Assembly (NCBI RefSeq): GCF_013184745.1
Contig: NZ_JAATVU010000001.1
Span: 62,001-126,000, forward strand
Source: Mangrovicoccus sp. HB161399
GTDB lineage: Bacteria > Pseudomonadota > Alphaproteobacteria > Rhodobacterales > Rhodobacteraceae
Direction of reading: 5' to 3'
Length of the DNA stretch: 64,000 nt
Shown here: positions 1 to 10,486 of the stretch, piece by piece
Layout: each line of letters begins with the position of its first letter
Position numbering within the stretch: position 1 is the first letter of the stretch
The notes under the pieces: generated by a model
The model's database searches: none
Seen by the model: only the letters and a program-made list of their open reading frames with translations
Told to the model about the DNA's origin: nothing
Made by a program: the position numbers and the translations under genes

Positions 1-313
1 CGAGCGCCGCGAGGGACGGGTCGGCGTCTGGGTGGTGCGGCACGACAAGCCGCTGGGCGCCGACGGACGGCCGCGCGAGGACAAGATCGCCGCGATCGGC
101 CTGCGCATCCGCAAATGGGTCAGCTTCCACGGCCTGTCGATCAACGTGGAGCCGGACCTGTCGCATTTCTCGGGCATCGTGCCCTGCGGGATCTCCGAGC
201 ACGGCGTGACGTCGCTGGTCGATCTCGGCCTGCCGGTGACGATGGAGAATGTCGACGTCGCGCTGAAGAAGACCTTCGGCGAGGTCTTCGGCGAAGTTCC
301 GGCAACCGCCTAG
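1..313 (+). CDS. lipB: Octanoyltransferase LipB, C-terminal part (5' end outside window)
   Basis: LipB transfers octanoyl groups from acyl carrier protein to the lipoyl domains of 2-oxoacid dehydrogenases, the first step of cytosolic lipoate synthesis. About 103 residues are visible, read from base 2. They contain the family's core: the catalytic lysine in the KIAAIG motif, the SFHGLSINV strand, and the catalytic cysteine in VPCGI, which together form the Lys-Cys acyl-transfer centre. The reading frame runs in from the window edge, so the start is not visible. The stop codon overlaps the 3' end of the convergent downstream gene by four bases, leaving no room for a terminator between them. Confidence 0.93.
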   Translation, partial: ERREGRVGVWVVRHDKPLGADGRPREDKIAAIGLRIRKWVSFHGLSINVEPDLSHFSGIVPCGISEHGVTSLVDLGLPVTMENVDVALKKTFGEVFGEVPATA

Positions 314-1392
314 CGCACCGGCATCCAGAGCTCCATCCGGCCGAAGGGCAGGTTGCGGTAGCGGCCGCTGAGATCGATCAGCTTCGGCCGCTCGAAGCCC
401 TCCACTGCGGCAACATCGGCGGCCAGCCGGTCCGCGCAGGGGGCCTCGTCCGGGTAGTAGAAGCGGATGTCGCCGCCGCTGCTGGCGCCCTCGGCGACCC
501 GGGCGTCGGCCAGGCTCCAGCCCTTCGCCCTGAGCTCGTCCATGACGGCTGCATCGGCGGCCATCAGATCCCTGGACGCAACATGCGGATAGACCACGGG
601 GCGCGCGCCCCCGGGCGGGCATGCCTCGGCAGGCCGCTCCGCGACCACCGCCTCATCCGCCGGCGCGGCCGGTTCCGCCGCGCTGTCCTCCGGCACCGGC
701 TCGGCGGGCACAGCGGCGCCCGGCGGCGGCTGGACCTCCGGGGCCGCTCCGCCCTCTGCCATGCGCAGCCTCTGGCGCAGCTGCGCGCCGCAGGTGGTCT
801 TCTTGTAGAGGCCCAGCGTTTCCACGCATTCCTCCGGCACGGCATGGTGCAGGAACCGCTCCCGCAGGGGGAGCGCAGCGAACATCGGTTCGAGATCCGC
901 GTCGCACTGCACCGTGGTCGAGACCCGCGCCGACCAGTTCTCGCCGACCGCCACCTCCTGCGCGAGGGTCTCGGCCTCGGCGTGGATCGCCGCTTCGGTC
1001 AGCCCGGATTCGCGGGCGATGCGGTCGATCTCCCGCGCAAGCGCATCTGCCGCCGCCGCCAGGTCGCCGGTTCCGGCTTCGGCATCCCTGCCGGAGAGCC
1101 CCTGGCAGGAGGGCTGCGTCAGCGGCGACTGGTCCAGCGCGCTGACGCAGGCCTGCACCGCCGAGAGCGCCGCGCAATAGGCGGGCTCGGGATAGGCGTT
1201 CTCGAGATAGGTCAGCATGTAGGCGGGCTGGTTCAGGAACAGCCGCATCTGCCGCTCTGCGGTCTGGATCGCCTTCTCGTTGACGTCGAAGCGCCGCCGG
1301 ATCTCGGCCTCGCGGCTGAACATGAAGCTGGACATGCCCGCGATCAGCGTCAGCATCAGCTGCCAGTTCTTGACGATATCAGCCAGCTTCAC
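310..1392 (-). CDS. Hypothetical membrane-anchored protein
   Basis: I do not recognise this 360-residue protein. The GTG start at 1392 is chosen because a strong GGAGGAGG ribosome site lies 8 bases upstream; a TTG at 1425 would only add residues encoded by that site. One hydrophobic segment near residues 8-24 ([14 protein letters not shown]) should anchor it in the inner membrane. It is followed by an alpha-helical, cysteine-containing region and a Pro/Ala/Glu-rich linker at about residues 225-275. The compact C-terminal domain has a YPDEAPCAD stretch and ends in a [11 protein letters not shown] strand, which looks like a small periplasmic alpha/beta domain. Its 3' end overlaps lipB tail to tail. 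No function is proposed. Confidence 0.72.
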   Translation of the reverse strand: MKLADIVKNWQLMLTLIAGMSSFMFSREAEIRRRFDVNEKAIQTAERQMRLFLNQPAYMLTYLENAYPEPAYCAALSAVQACVSALDQSPLTQPSCQGLSGRDAEAGTGDLAAAADALAREIDRIARESGLTEAAIHAEAETLAQEVAVGENWSARVSTTVQCDADLEPMFAALPLRERFLHHAVPEECVETLGLYKKTTCGAQLRQRLRMAEGGAAPEVQPPPGAAVPAEPVPEDSAAEPAAPADEAVVAERPAEACPPGGARPVVYPHVASRDLMAADAAVMDELRAKGWSLADARVAEGASSGGDIRFYYPDEAPCADRLAADVAAVEGFERPKLIDLSGRYRNLPFGRMELWMPVR

Positions 1393-1432
1393 GGGCCTGC
1401 CCTCCTCCGGCGGAGTCAGGTCCAACCTAGCG

Positions 1433-2380
1433 TCAACCCTGCGTTGCGTCGACCCCAGCCTTGCGGGACCTGACGCCCGCGGTGCCGAGCCAGAGCGACA
1501 GCACGATCAGCGCCGCCCCCGCCGCCTGGCCCGCCGTCACTGCCTCGCCCAGCAGCGCCCAGGCCAGCGCGGCCGAGAAGACCGGGATGAGGTTGATGTA
1601 GAGCCCCGCAGCATCCGGTCCCTTGCGCCGCACGCCGTAGCCCCAGAGCAGGAAGGCCGCGAGCGCCGCGAAGAGCCCCACATAGAGGACCGCCGCCCAG
1701 GCGCGCGGCGGCAGCGCCGCGATCTCGGAATGGCCGCGCCAGAGCGCGAGCAGCGCCAGCACCGGCAGCGCGAAGAGGATAGAGGCCATCAGCGACACGT
1801 CGCCCGGCACGGTCTTGGGCACGGAGCGCAGAAGCTGGGTATAGGCCGTCCAGGCCGCCACCGCCGCCAGCAGCCACAGGTCCCCCGCGCCCAGATGCAG
1901 CCGCAGCACCGCCATCGGGTCGCCCTCGCCCAGGATCACCGCCACGCCGAGGAAGGACACCGCAACGGCCACCGCCTGCCGCGCGCTCAGCCGCGCCTTG
2001 CCGAGCAGCGCGGAGCTGGCGAGGATCAGCATCGGCATCACCGCCAGCAGGAGCGCGGCATTCGCCACCGGCGACATGGTCAGCGCCATGTAGGTCGCCT
2101 CCTGGAAGCCGACCACGCCGGTCAGCCCCAGCCCCAGGAACCACGGCCACAGCCGCGCGATCGCGGCCCGGTGCCGCCAGAGGCCGCGCGCCGTGAAGGG
2201 CAGGAAGGCGGCTGCCGCCACCAGCCAGCGCAGCAGGTTCAGCGTCTCGGGATCGAGCAGTCCCCGAATCGCACGCCCCGTCACGAAGTTGCCCGCCCAC
2301 ATCAGGCAGGCGCAGGCCAGTGCCGCCGCTGCCCATCCGCCGCGCGGCGCCGCCTGCGCCCCTGTCTCTGCCGCTGCCAT
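1433..2380 (-). CDS. DMT-superfamily (EamA) transporter
   Basis: A 315-residue inner-membrane protein with two EamA repeats of about five transmembrane helices each, typical of the drug/metabolite transporter superfamily. The first repeat begins with a WAAAALACACLMWAGNF helix. Substrates of such exporters cannot be read from sequence. The ATG at 2380 is preferred because AAGGAG lies just upstream; longer readings to 2533 add a low-complexity Gly/Arg leader not expected in this family. The gene is divergent from ctaD, and the roughly 270 bases between them contain A/T-rich stretches suited to promoters for both. Confidence 0.9.
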   Translation of the reverse strand: MAAAETGAQAAPRGGWAAAALACACLMWAGNFVTGRAIRGLLDPETLNLLRWLVAAAAFLPFTARGLWRHRAAIARLWPWFLGLGLTGVVGFQEATYMALTMSPVANAALLLAVMPMLILASSALLGKARLSARQAVAVAVSFLGVAVILGEGDPMAVLRLHLGAGDLWLLAAVAAWTAYTQLLRSVPKTVPGDVSLMASILFALPVLALLALWRGHSEIAALPPRAWAAVLYVGLFAALAAFLLWGYGVRRKGPDAAGLYINLIPVFSAALAWALLGEAVTAGQAAGAALIVLSLWLGTAGVRSRKAGVDATQG

Positions 2381-2649
2381 GTCGAGATCTCCTTCCGCCC
2401 CTCCGGATACGCTCAAAGCTCCTTGAGTTCCAGCGGCTTGACCGCCCCCTGCCCGGCTTGACCCCCCTCCCGGTTCCGTGCCAGACCGGACTGCGGCAAA
2501 ACGGCCGCAAACTTTTTTGCGACCTGCAGACAATCGAATATTTGTCCGGCTGCCGCTCCGGCCTTAGAACTGAACGAAAGAAAAAAACCAAACAAAACGG
2601 GTTCCGGCCGAACCGGGGCTTACTGTCTTGAATGTTTAGGGAGGCACGC

Positions 2650-4305
2650 ATGGCAGACGCCGCCAGCGCATCGCACGAACATGACCGGAAAGGGTGGTTC
2701 ACCCGATGGTTCATGTCGACAAACCACAAGGATATCGGGATCCTCTACCTCTTCACCTCCGGGGTGGTGGGACTGGTCTCGGTCATCCTGACCGTCTACA
2801 TGCGCCTGGAGCTGATGCAGCCCGGCGTGCAGTACATGTGCATGGAGGGCTTCATGGCCGATCCCTGCACCCCCGACGGCCACATCTGGAACGTGATGAT
2901 CACCTATCACGGCGTCCTGATGATGTTCTTCGTGGTGATCCCCGCGCTCTTCGGCGGCTTCGGCAACTATTTCATGCCGCTGATGATCGGCGCGCCGGAC
3001 ATGGCCTTTCCGCGGCTGAACAACCTCAGCTTCTGGTTCTATGTCGCGGGCACCTGCCTGGGCATCGCCTCGATGTTCGCGCCCGACGGGCTCGAAGGCA
3101 CCGGATCGGGCGTGGGCTGGGTGCTCTACCCGCCGCTTTCGACCTCCTATCCGGGGATGTCGATGGATCTGGCGATCTTCGCGGTCCACGTCTCGGGCGC
3201 CTCGTCGATCCTCGGCGCGATCAACATGATCACCACCTTCCTCAACATGCGCGCGCCGGGCATGACGCTGCACAAGGTGCCGCTCTTCGCCTGGTCGATC
3301 TTCGTCACCGCCTGGCTGATCCTGCTGTCGCTGCCGGTGCTGGCCGGCGCGATCACCATGCTGCTGACCGACCGCAACTTCGGGACCACCTTCTTCAATC
3401 CCTCGGGCGGCGGCGACCCGATCCTCTACCAGCACATCCTGTGGTTCTTCGGCCATCCGGAAGTCTACATCATCATCCTGCCGGGGTTCGGCCTAATCTC
3501 CCACGTGATCGCGACCTTCTCGAAGAAGCCGATCTTCGGCTACCTGCCGATGGTCTACGCCATGGTCGCCATCGGCGTTCTGGGCTTCGTCGTCTGGGCG
3601 CACCACATGTACACCGTCGGCCTCAGCCTGACGCAGCAGAGCTACTTCATGCTGGCCACGATGGTGATCGCCGTGCCCACCGGGGTGAAGGTGTTCAGCT
3701 GGCTCGCGACGATGTGGGGCGGATCGGTGGAGTTCAAGACGCCGATGCTCTGGGCGATGGGCTTCCTGTTCCTCTTCACCATCGGCGGCGTGACCGGCGT
3801 GGTGCTGAGCCAGGCCGGCATCGACCGGGCCTACCATGACACCTATTACGTCGTGGCGCATTTCCACTACGTGATGAGCTTGGGCGCGGTGTTCTGCATC
3901 TTCGCGGGCGTCTACTACTGGATCGGCAAGATGTCCGGGCGGCAATACCCGGAGCGGCTGGGCAAGATCCATTTCTGGATGATGTTCATCGGCGCCAACA
4001 TGACCTTCTTCCCGCAGCACTTCCTCGGCCGGCAGGGCATGCCGAGGCGCTACATCGACTATCCGGAGGCCTTCGCCACCTGGAACATGGTCTCCTCGAT
4101 CGGCGCCTTCATCAGCTTCGCGTCCTTCGTCCTGTTCATCTACATCGTCTACGTGACCCTGACCAAGGGCGAGCGGGTGACGGCGAAGAACTACTGGAAC
4201 GAATACGCCGACACGCTGGAATGGACCCTGCCGACCCCGCCGCCGGAGCACACCTTCGAGCAGCTGCCGAAGCAGTCCGACTGGGACAAGGGCCACGCCC
4301 ACTGA
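2650..4305 (+). CDS. ctaD: Cytochrome c oxidase subunit I (aa3 type)
   Basis: Catalytic subunit of the aa3-type terminal oxidase, a proton pump of the inner membrane that reduces oxygen with electrons from cytochrome c. The 551-residue length and twelve-helix pattern are standard. Visible key residues are the heme a ligands His87 and His406, CuB ligands His269, His318 and His319, the heme a3 ligand His404, the Tyr of the HPEVY motif (crosslinked to His in known enzymes), Glu271 of the D channel and Lys347 of the K channel. The start at 2650 is chosen over ATG 2632 because AGGGAGG lies 7 bases upstream. The gene stands alone and is followed by a strong hairpin terminator. Confidence 0.97.
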   Translation: MADAASASHEHDRKGWFTRWFMSTNHKDIGILYLFTSGVVGLVSVILTVYMRLELMQPGVQYMCMEGFMADPCTPDGHIWNVMITYHGVLMMFFVVIPALFGGFGNYFMPLMIGAPDMAFPRLNNLSFWFYVAGTCLGIASMFAPDGLEGTGSGVGWVLYPPLSTSYPGMSMDLAIFAVHVSGASSILGAINMITTFLNMRAPGMTLHKVPLFAWSIFVTAWLILLSLPVLAGAITMLLTDRNFGTTFFNPSGGGDPILYQHILWFFGHPEVYIIILPGFGLISHVIATFSKKPIFGYLPMVYAMVAIGVLGFVVWAHHMYTVGLSLTQQSYFMLATMVIAVPTGVKVFSWLATMWGGSVEFKTPMLWAMGFLFLFTIGGVTGVVLSQAGIDRAYHDTYYVVAHFHYVMSLGAVFCIFAGVYYWIGKMSGRQYPERLGKIHFWMMFIGANMTFFPQHFLGRQGMPRRYIDYPEAFATWNMVSSIGAFISFASFVLFIYIVYVTLTKGERVTAKNYWNEYADTLEWTLPTPPPEHTFEQLPKQSDWDKGHAH

Positions 4306-4337
4306 TCCGGCGACCGGACCGGAAACGCAATCCACGG

Positions 4338-4367
4338 GGGCTTCCGCGAAAGCGGGAGCCCTTTTCC
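4338..4367 (+). terminator. Rho-independent terminator of ctaD
   Basis: A 10-base-pair stem (GGGCTTCCGC paired with GCGGGAGCCC, one G-T pair) closes a GAAA tetraloop and is followed by CTTTT. It lies 32 bases after the ctaD stop codon. Confidence 0.85.
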
Positions 4368-4503
4368 GTCGAAGCTCCTGCCGCGGCGCTCCAGCCCGGC
4401 GCGGGCGCAGCGCTCCCGGAATTGCCAGACGAATGCGCCCCGGCTAGTCTCGGACCATGGCTGGCGGGACGGGCCTCCAGCCCAAAGGTCTGCTATTTCG
4501 CCG

Positions 4504-5061
4504 ATGCCCTATCTCTGGCTGAATGAAACAGGATCTCCGCCGGAGATCTCGAAGGCGTCCTTCCTCGCGGATGGCGAGCCGCCCCTGGCCCGGCTGAAGC
4601 TCTCCGCGCACAGCTCGCTTTCCGCCAAGGGGTTCGTGATCGTCATCGCGACGATGTTCGCCTTCGCGCTGGTGCCGCTGCTGTCGGTTCTGGGTTCGCC
4701 GGTCTTCTGGCCGCTCCTGCCCTTCGTCATGGGCGCGCTGGGGCTGCTGTGGTGGGCGCTGAAACATTCCTGGGCGGACAAGGACGTGCAGGAGGAGCTG
4801 TCGATCTGGACCGACCGGGTCAAGCTGCGCCACTGCCCGGCGCGCGGCCCGGTGAAAACCTGGGAGGCCAACACCTACTGGGCGGCGGCGCATCTGCACC
4901 CGCGGCGGGGGCAGCACCGCAACTACATCACGCTGACCGGCGGCGAAGACGGGCGCGAGGTCGAGCTGGGCAGTTTCCTGACCGAGACGGAGCGCGCGCT
5001 GCTGCATCCCCAGCTGCGCCGCCTGCTGGAAAGCGCGGCCGCCTCCGACCTGCCGCTCTGA
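4504..5061 (+). CDS. DUF2244 domain membrane protein
   Basis: A 185-residue protein with the DUF2244 layout: an N-terminal cytoplasmic strand region, two closely spaced hydrophobic helices at about residues 43-80 (GFVIVIATMFAFALVPLL and the following segment), and a C-terminal soluble domain with WEANTYWAA and VELGSFL motifs. In alphaproteobacteria this family is often encoded near cytochrome oxidase genes, as here just downstream of ctaD. A link to oxidase assembly or regulation is suggested only by that context. The ctaD terminator separates the two, so this gene is probably transcribed on its own. The biochemical role is unknown. Confidence 0.85.
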   Translation: MPYLWLNETGSPPEISKASFLADGEPPLARLKLSAHSSLSAKGFVIVIATMFAFALVPLLSVLGSPVFWPLLPFVMGALGLLWWALKHSWADKDVQEELSIWTDRVKLRHCPARGPVKTWEANTYWAAAHLHPRRGQHRNYITLTGGEDGREVELGSFLTETERALLHPQLRRLLESAAASDLPL

Positions 5062-5197
5062 CCCGCGCCAACCCTGCGCCGGATAACGGAAAACCTGCCG
5101 CCAGCGTGCGTTTTGTCACGGAGATGTCCAGGGCATCCGGAATAGGGTCCCGGCAGACATCGAGTGATATTCTCGGTCATTGTCTTCTGGAGTTCCC

Positions 5198-5838
5198 ATG
5201 ACCATTCGAGCGACCATCGCCGCTGCCGCCGTTTTCGCCAGCGCCGCCATTTCCGGTGCTCCGCCGCGACCTTTTCCGTCACATTCACGGATTTCCGGCT
5301 GGGCTCGCCCGGCAACCCCGGCAGCGACGTCCAGGCCTCCTCATCCATGGATGCCTTCGAGGCCACCACCGAGGCAAGCTTTCCGAGGGTCCTCGACTAT
5401 CTGGACACGCCCTTTCCTGACATTACCCTGACGCTGGACGGCTTGGACTTCGAGCCCGGCGGACGGTCCTACAGCCTTTCCGGAGGGCCACTCGCAAAGG
5501 CCGGTTTCCTGTTCTTCGGAGAGCGGAACGAAGGCGGCGACAACTGGCAGGAAGCCTCGGTGAACCTTTCCTTCTCGGCCGCGCAGATCGCCGCCATCAA
5601 CGGCAGCCCGGCCGGGACGATGCTGGATCTGCAGGTCGAGGTCGGCCTCTATACCGAATTCTGGAACCGGTCCACCTGGACGCGCTACGCCCCCGACCAG
5701 TCGGTGACGGGCTACGCGACAGCCCGCATCACTGTGCTGAGCTCGGACGTGGCCGCTGTGCCGCTGCCGGCCGCGCTGCCGCTGCTGGGCGCGGGGCTGG
5801 CCGGACTTGGCCTGATGCGCCGCCGCAGCGCCGCCTGA
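5198..5838 (+). pseudogene. VPLPA-CTERM surface protein with a frameshift after its signal peptide
   Basis: The signal peptide (MTIRATIAAAAVFASAAISGA) starts at ATG 5198, but the mature protein is in another frame. Adding one base at GGTGCT (5255-5260) would restore a continuous reading SGASAATFSVTF, joining a typical cleavage site to the mature sequence. The mature part (about 190 residues) is a beta-rich secreted domain. It ends in the sorting signal AVPLPAALPLLGAGLAGLGL followed by MRRRS, the VPLPA-CTERM pattern processed by an exosortase-like transpeptidase. Either the gene is broken or the assembly lacks one base. The mature domain itself shows no stop codons, which favours a very recent lesion or a sequencing error. 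Confidence 0.75.
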
Positions 5839-5845
5839 GTCTCAA

Positions 5846-5874
5846 AGACGCCCGCGGTTGGACCGCGGGCGTCT
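5846..5874. terminator. Bidirectional hairpin between convergent genes
   Basis: GACGCCCGCGG and CCGCGGGCGTC form a perfect 11-base-pair stem around a TTGGA loop, flanked by short A/T runs. It sits between the VPLPA-CTERM gene and yqeY, which converge here. Confidence 0.75.
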
Positions 5875-5897
5875 CTGAATCGGGTTTCCGGGACGGA

Positions 5898-6374
5898 TCA
5901 GCCGAGCTTGGCACGCACCAGCGGGCCGACCTCGCCGAAGTCCATCTGGCCGGCATATTTCGCCTTCAGCGCCGCCATCACCTTGCCCATGTCACGAAGC
6001 GAATCGGCGCCGGTCTCGGCAATCGCCTTGTCGACCGCGGCCGCCTGTGCCTCGGCAGAGAGCTTGGCGGGCATGAATTCCTCGATGATCTCGATCTCGC
6101 CGCGCTCCTGCTCGGCAAGCTCCAGCCGCCCGCCCTCTTCGTAGACGCGCGCGCTTTCCTGGCGCTGCTTCACCATCTTGCCGAGGATCGCCAGCACCTT
6201 GTCGTCCGACAGGGGCTGCGGTTCGGCATCGCCCGGCGTGGCCGAGCGGACGGCGATCTCCGTATCCTTGATCGCGGCATTGATCAGCCGCAGGGTAGAA
6301 AGCCGTACGGCGTCCTTGTCCTTCATCGCCTGCTTGAGGCTTTCGCCTACGCGGGCCTTGAGGTCCTTGCCCAT
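5898..6374 (-). CDS. GatB/YqeY domain-containing protein
   Basis: A 158-residue cytosolic protein of the YqeY family, which resembles the tail domain of the amidotransferase subunit GatB. Its function is not firmly established; a link to tRNA-dependent amidation is inferred from the domain. Typical features are the N-terminal helix KARVGESLKQAMKDKD, the motif STLRLINAAIKD, the IEEFMPAKLS segment and the C-terminal DMGKVMAALKAKYAGQMDF region. The ATG at 6374 fits the family start; a longer reading to 6512 would extend over the carA start region. The gene diverges from carA, an arrangement common in alphaproteobacteria. Confidence 0.92.
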   Translation of the reverse strand: MGKDLKARVGESLKQAMKDKDAVRLSTLRLINAAIKDTEIAVRSATPGDAEPQPLSDDKVLAILGKMVKQRQESARVYEEGGRLELAEQERGEIEIIEEFMPAKLSAEAQAAAVDKAIAETGADSLRDMGKVMAALKAKYAGQMDFGEVGPLVRAKLG

Positions 6375-6498
6375 CGTCCATCCCCTGATGTCTGTGGTCC
6401 GCGGGCCTATACTGCATTGCAGCTTCGGCACGCAACCCTGCTTGCAGAGGCTTGCCGTTAGGCTTATCTGACCGAGGATTTGCCGATAGGAGTCGCCC

Positions 6499-7638
<1,140 letters not shown>

Positions 7639-7790
7639 CGCCGCCCTGCCTCCCGCTCCGGCGGGAGGCGCCCAGGTCCGGAATTCCAGCAGTTCCAGAC
7701 TGTTAGTCCGTGAAAACCAATTCATCTTAAAGGCGATTTAACTTATTTCGGGCAAATCCCGGTCCATTCCTTGCGACAGGACTGGACAGG

Positions 7791-9728
7791 ATGGCCTTGG
7801 TGCCGATCAGATCAGCCGGGCCGGCCGGCAGCGCGGAACCGCGCGGGGACCAGCCGCCCGGGCGGCCGCGGATCGGCGAGCTGCTGCGGGCCAGCGGCCT
7901 CGCTGACCAGGCCCTGATAGACGAAGCCCTCGCACTTCACCGCTCTGCAGACCTCCGCCTCGGCGAGGCGCTCATGGCCACCGGCGCGCTGGAGCGCAGC
8001 CAGGTCGCCCGCCTGCTCGAAACCCAATGGGGCGCCCGCCATGTCGACCTGCGCGCCGCGCCTGCCGACCGGCGGCTGGTCGACCGGATCGGCGCCGTCG
8101 ACTGCCTGCGCATGGCCGCCCTGCCCTGGCGCCGCATCGGCAGCGCCACGGTCATCGCCACCGAGGATCCGGCCCGCTTCCCCGAGATCCGCGAACGGAT
8201 GGAGGCGTTGTTCGGTCCCGTGATGATGGCGCTGGCGGCCCCGGGCGAGGTCGGCGCCGCGATTGCGCACTCCCATGCAGGCGAGCTCGCCGCACGGGCC
8301 GAGACACGGGTGGCGCGAAGCCTGTCCTGCCGGGTCTGGCGCAGCGGCCCGTTCCGCACCGGCAGCGCAGCGGCGGCCGCCGCCTGCCTGCTGCTCGGCG
8401 CGCTCTCGCTGCCCTGGCTCCTCGCCGCCCTGCTCGCGCTCGCCTGCATCAGCCTGGCGGCGCAGACCGTGCTGAAATGCGCCGCGCTCTTCGCCCGGCC
8501 GCTCCCGCCGCAGGGCGCCGAGATCCTCGAGCTGCACGGCGACGTCACGCCCGGACGGCTACCAGTCATCTCGCTGCTCGTCCCGCTCTACCGGGAGGAC
8601 CGCATCGCCGCGCAGCTGGTGCGGCGGCTGGAGCGGCTGGACTATCCGGCGGCGCTGCTCGATGTCTGCCTTGTGGTCGAGGCCGATGACGCCGTGACCC
8701 ACGCCACCTTGGCCGGGACCGAGCTGCCCTTCTGGATGCGGGTGCTGACCGTCCCGGACGGCCAGCTGAAAACCAAGCCTCGGGCGATGAACTACGCGCT
8801 GGATTTCTGCCGCGGTAGCATCGTCGGCATCTACGACGCCGAGGACGCGCCGGACCCAGCCCAGCTGCGCCAGGTGGCCGAACGTTTCGCCGCTGCCGGT
8901 CCCCGCGTCGCCTGCCTGCAGGGCTGCCTCGATTTCTACAATACCGGGCTCAACTGGATGTCGCGCTGCTTCACCATGGAATACGCCGCCTGGTTCCGGG
9001 TGATGCTGCCCGGCGTGGCGCGGCTGGGCCTGGCGGTGCCGCTCGGCGGGACGACGGTGTTCTTCCGCCGCGGCGTGCTCGAATCCCTCGGCGGCTGGGA
9101 CGCGCACAACGTCACCGAGGATGCCGATCTGGGAATCCGACTGGCGCGGGCGGGCTATGTCACCGAGATCCTCGAGATGACCACCTGGGAAGAGGCCAAT
9201 TGCGTGCCCTGGCCCTGGATCAAGCAGCGTTCGCGCTGGCTGAAGGGCTATGCGATGACCTATGCGGTCCACATGCGGCGGCCGCTGCTCCTGTGGCGGG
9301 AACTGGGCGCCCGGCGCTTCTGGGGCTTCCAGGCCATGTTCCTCGGCACGCTGGTGCAATTCTCGCTGGCGCCGCTGCTGTGGTCGCTCTGGGTGATCCC
9401 CTTCGGGCTGGCGCACCCGGTGCGCGAGGTCGTGCCGGAGCCGATGATGGCTGCGATGGCGCTGTTCTTCGGGCTGAGCGAGCTGGTGATGGCCGGGATG
9501 GCGGGGCTCGCGCTGCACCGGACCGGACGGCTGAGGCTGCTGCCCTGGATGCTCACGCTGCCGGCCTATTTCTTCCTGGCCAGCGCCGCGGCCTACAAGG
9601 CGTTCAGCGAAATGCTCTACAAGCCGTTCTACTGGGACAAGACCCAGCACGGCAAGTTCGGCGGCGCGATCTCCGGGGGCGCCGCGCTCCGGCTGATCCG
9701 CGGCAGCTCCCGCCGCGCCGCGGCCTGA
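7791..9728 (+). CDS. Family 2 glycosyltransferase with N-terminal GspE-N-like domain
   Basis: A 645-residue protein. Residues about 22-90 (GELLRASGLADQALIDEAL to a DRRLVDRI motif) resemble the N-terminal domain of type II secretion ATPases (GspE-N/MshEN), a fold that binds c-di-GMP in some relatives. A hydrophobic block at about 185-235 follows, then a GT-2 catalytic domain with EADD, DAED (349-352), a TEDAD motif and QRSRW (479-483), the signature of processive polysaccharide synthases. Three or four further membrane helices close the protein. It probably builds or exports an extracellular polysaccharide at the inner membrane. It is monocistronic here; no polysaccharide genes are adjacent. 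Confidence 0.88.
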   Translation: MALVPIRSAGPAGSAEPRGDQPPGRPRIGELLRASGLADQALIDEALALHRSADLRLGEALMATGALERSQVARLLETQWGARHVDLRAAPADRRLVDRIGAVDCLRMAALPWRRIGSATVIATEDPARFPEIRERMEALFGPVMMALAAPGEVGAAIAHSHAGELAARAETRVARSLSCRVWRSGPFRTGSAAAAAACLLLGALSLPWLLAALLALACISLAAQTVLKCAALFARPLPPQGAEILELHGDVTPGRLPVISLLVPLYREDRIAAQLVRRLERLDYPAALLDVCLVVEADDAVTHATLAGTELPFWMRVLTVPDGQLKTKPRAMNYALDFCRGSIVGIYDAEDAPDPAQLRQVAERFAAAGPRVACLQGCLDFYNTGLNWMSRCFTMEYAAWFRVMLPGVARLGLAVPLGGTTVFFRRGVLESLGGWDAHNVTEDADLGIRLARAGYVTEILEMTTWEEANCVPWPWIKQRSRWLKGYAMTYAVHMRRPLLLWRELGARRFWGFQAMFLGTLVQFSLAPLLWSLWVIPFGLAHPVREVVPEPMMAAMALFFGLSELVMAGMAGLALHRTGRLRLLPWMLTLPAYFFLASAAAYKAFSEMLYKPFYWDKTQHGKFGGAISGGAALRLIRGSSRRAAA

Positions 9729-10486
9729 TCCCGCCCAGCAGGCAAACCCGCTCCCGCTGCGCGGAACGGCCAGCCAATGCCCACGGCAAGGGCCTGCAGG
9801 TGCTCGGCGCCCACGGCCGCGCCTGGATGCCCGCCCGCATGGATCGGACATGGTTGCAGGCAACCTTGCCGTGCTCGCAGCCGGTGGCGGCGGGGTCGGC
9901 GGCACGCCGGAACGCGCCTCTGCGCACGGATTTTCTGCTCTGACACAGCCGCAACGGCCGCCAGCTGGCTTGTCGGTCGGGGCTGCAGGCGCCCCGAACG
10001 GACCCTGAACTATCGGTCTCATGCCGCCTCCGGAGCGTGGACGCCCAGCCGAAATTCGTGGGCCGCGCACGGGAAGGCTTTCGGCAGGAGCTCCGGATCG
10101 GACCGCCTCCGGGAGCAGCTGTTGCAGAAGAACCGAGGGGACAGATAGGCCGGGACAGGCGGCAAGCGGCGAGGCCTCCCGTCTCCGCACGGCCGAAAAT
10201 CGGCTGCATCCACCGTAACCTCGGGCGCCCTGAAGAGATCGGGGACCGCGGCAGGTCTCCCGCCAAGCGGGGAATCAATGCAGGCAACAGCCACGGGTCG
10301 AAGACGGCAACGGCGTCGCCACACCCGCAGCAACCGCGCGCAGAACACAGCGGACAGCCGGGCGTCACGTGCAAATGGCACAGGCCGACGACGCGCGCTG
10401 CGGGACGCCCGGACCGGCCCCAATACGCTGGTCCGGGCCGGGCCGAGGCAGGCAGGGGGCCGGGATCGGCCCCCGCCCGCGCCGGA
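9729..10486. other. Gene-free stretch of 758 bases
   Basis: High-GC sequence with many short overlapping open frames on both strands but no ribosome site, recognisable domain or consistent coding frame. It lies between a convergent glycosyltransferase gene and the old-yellow-enzyme gene. By analogy with the other gaps it could be decayed mobile or duplicated DNA, but I could not match it to any family. Confidence 0.5.
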
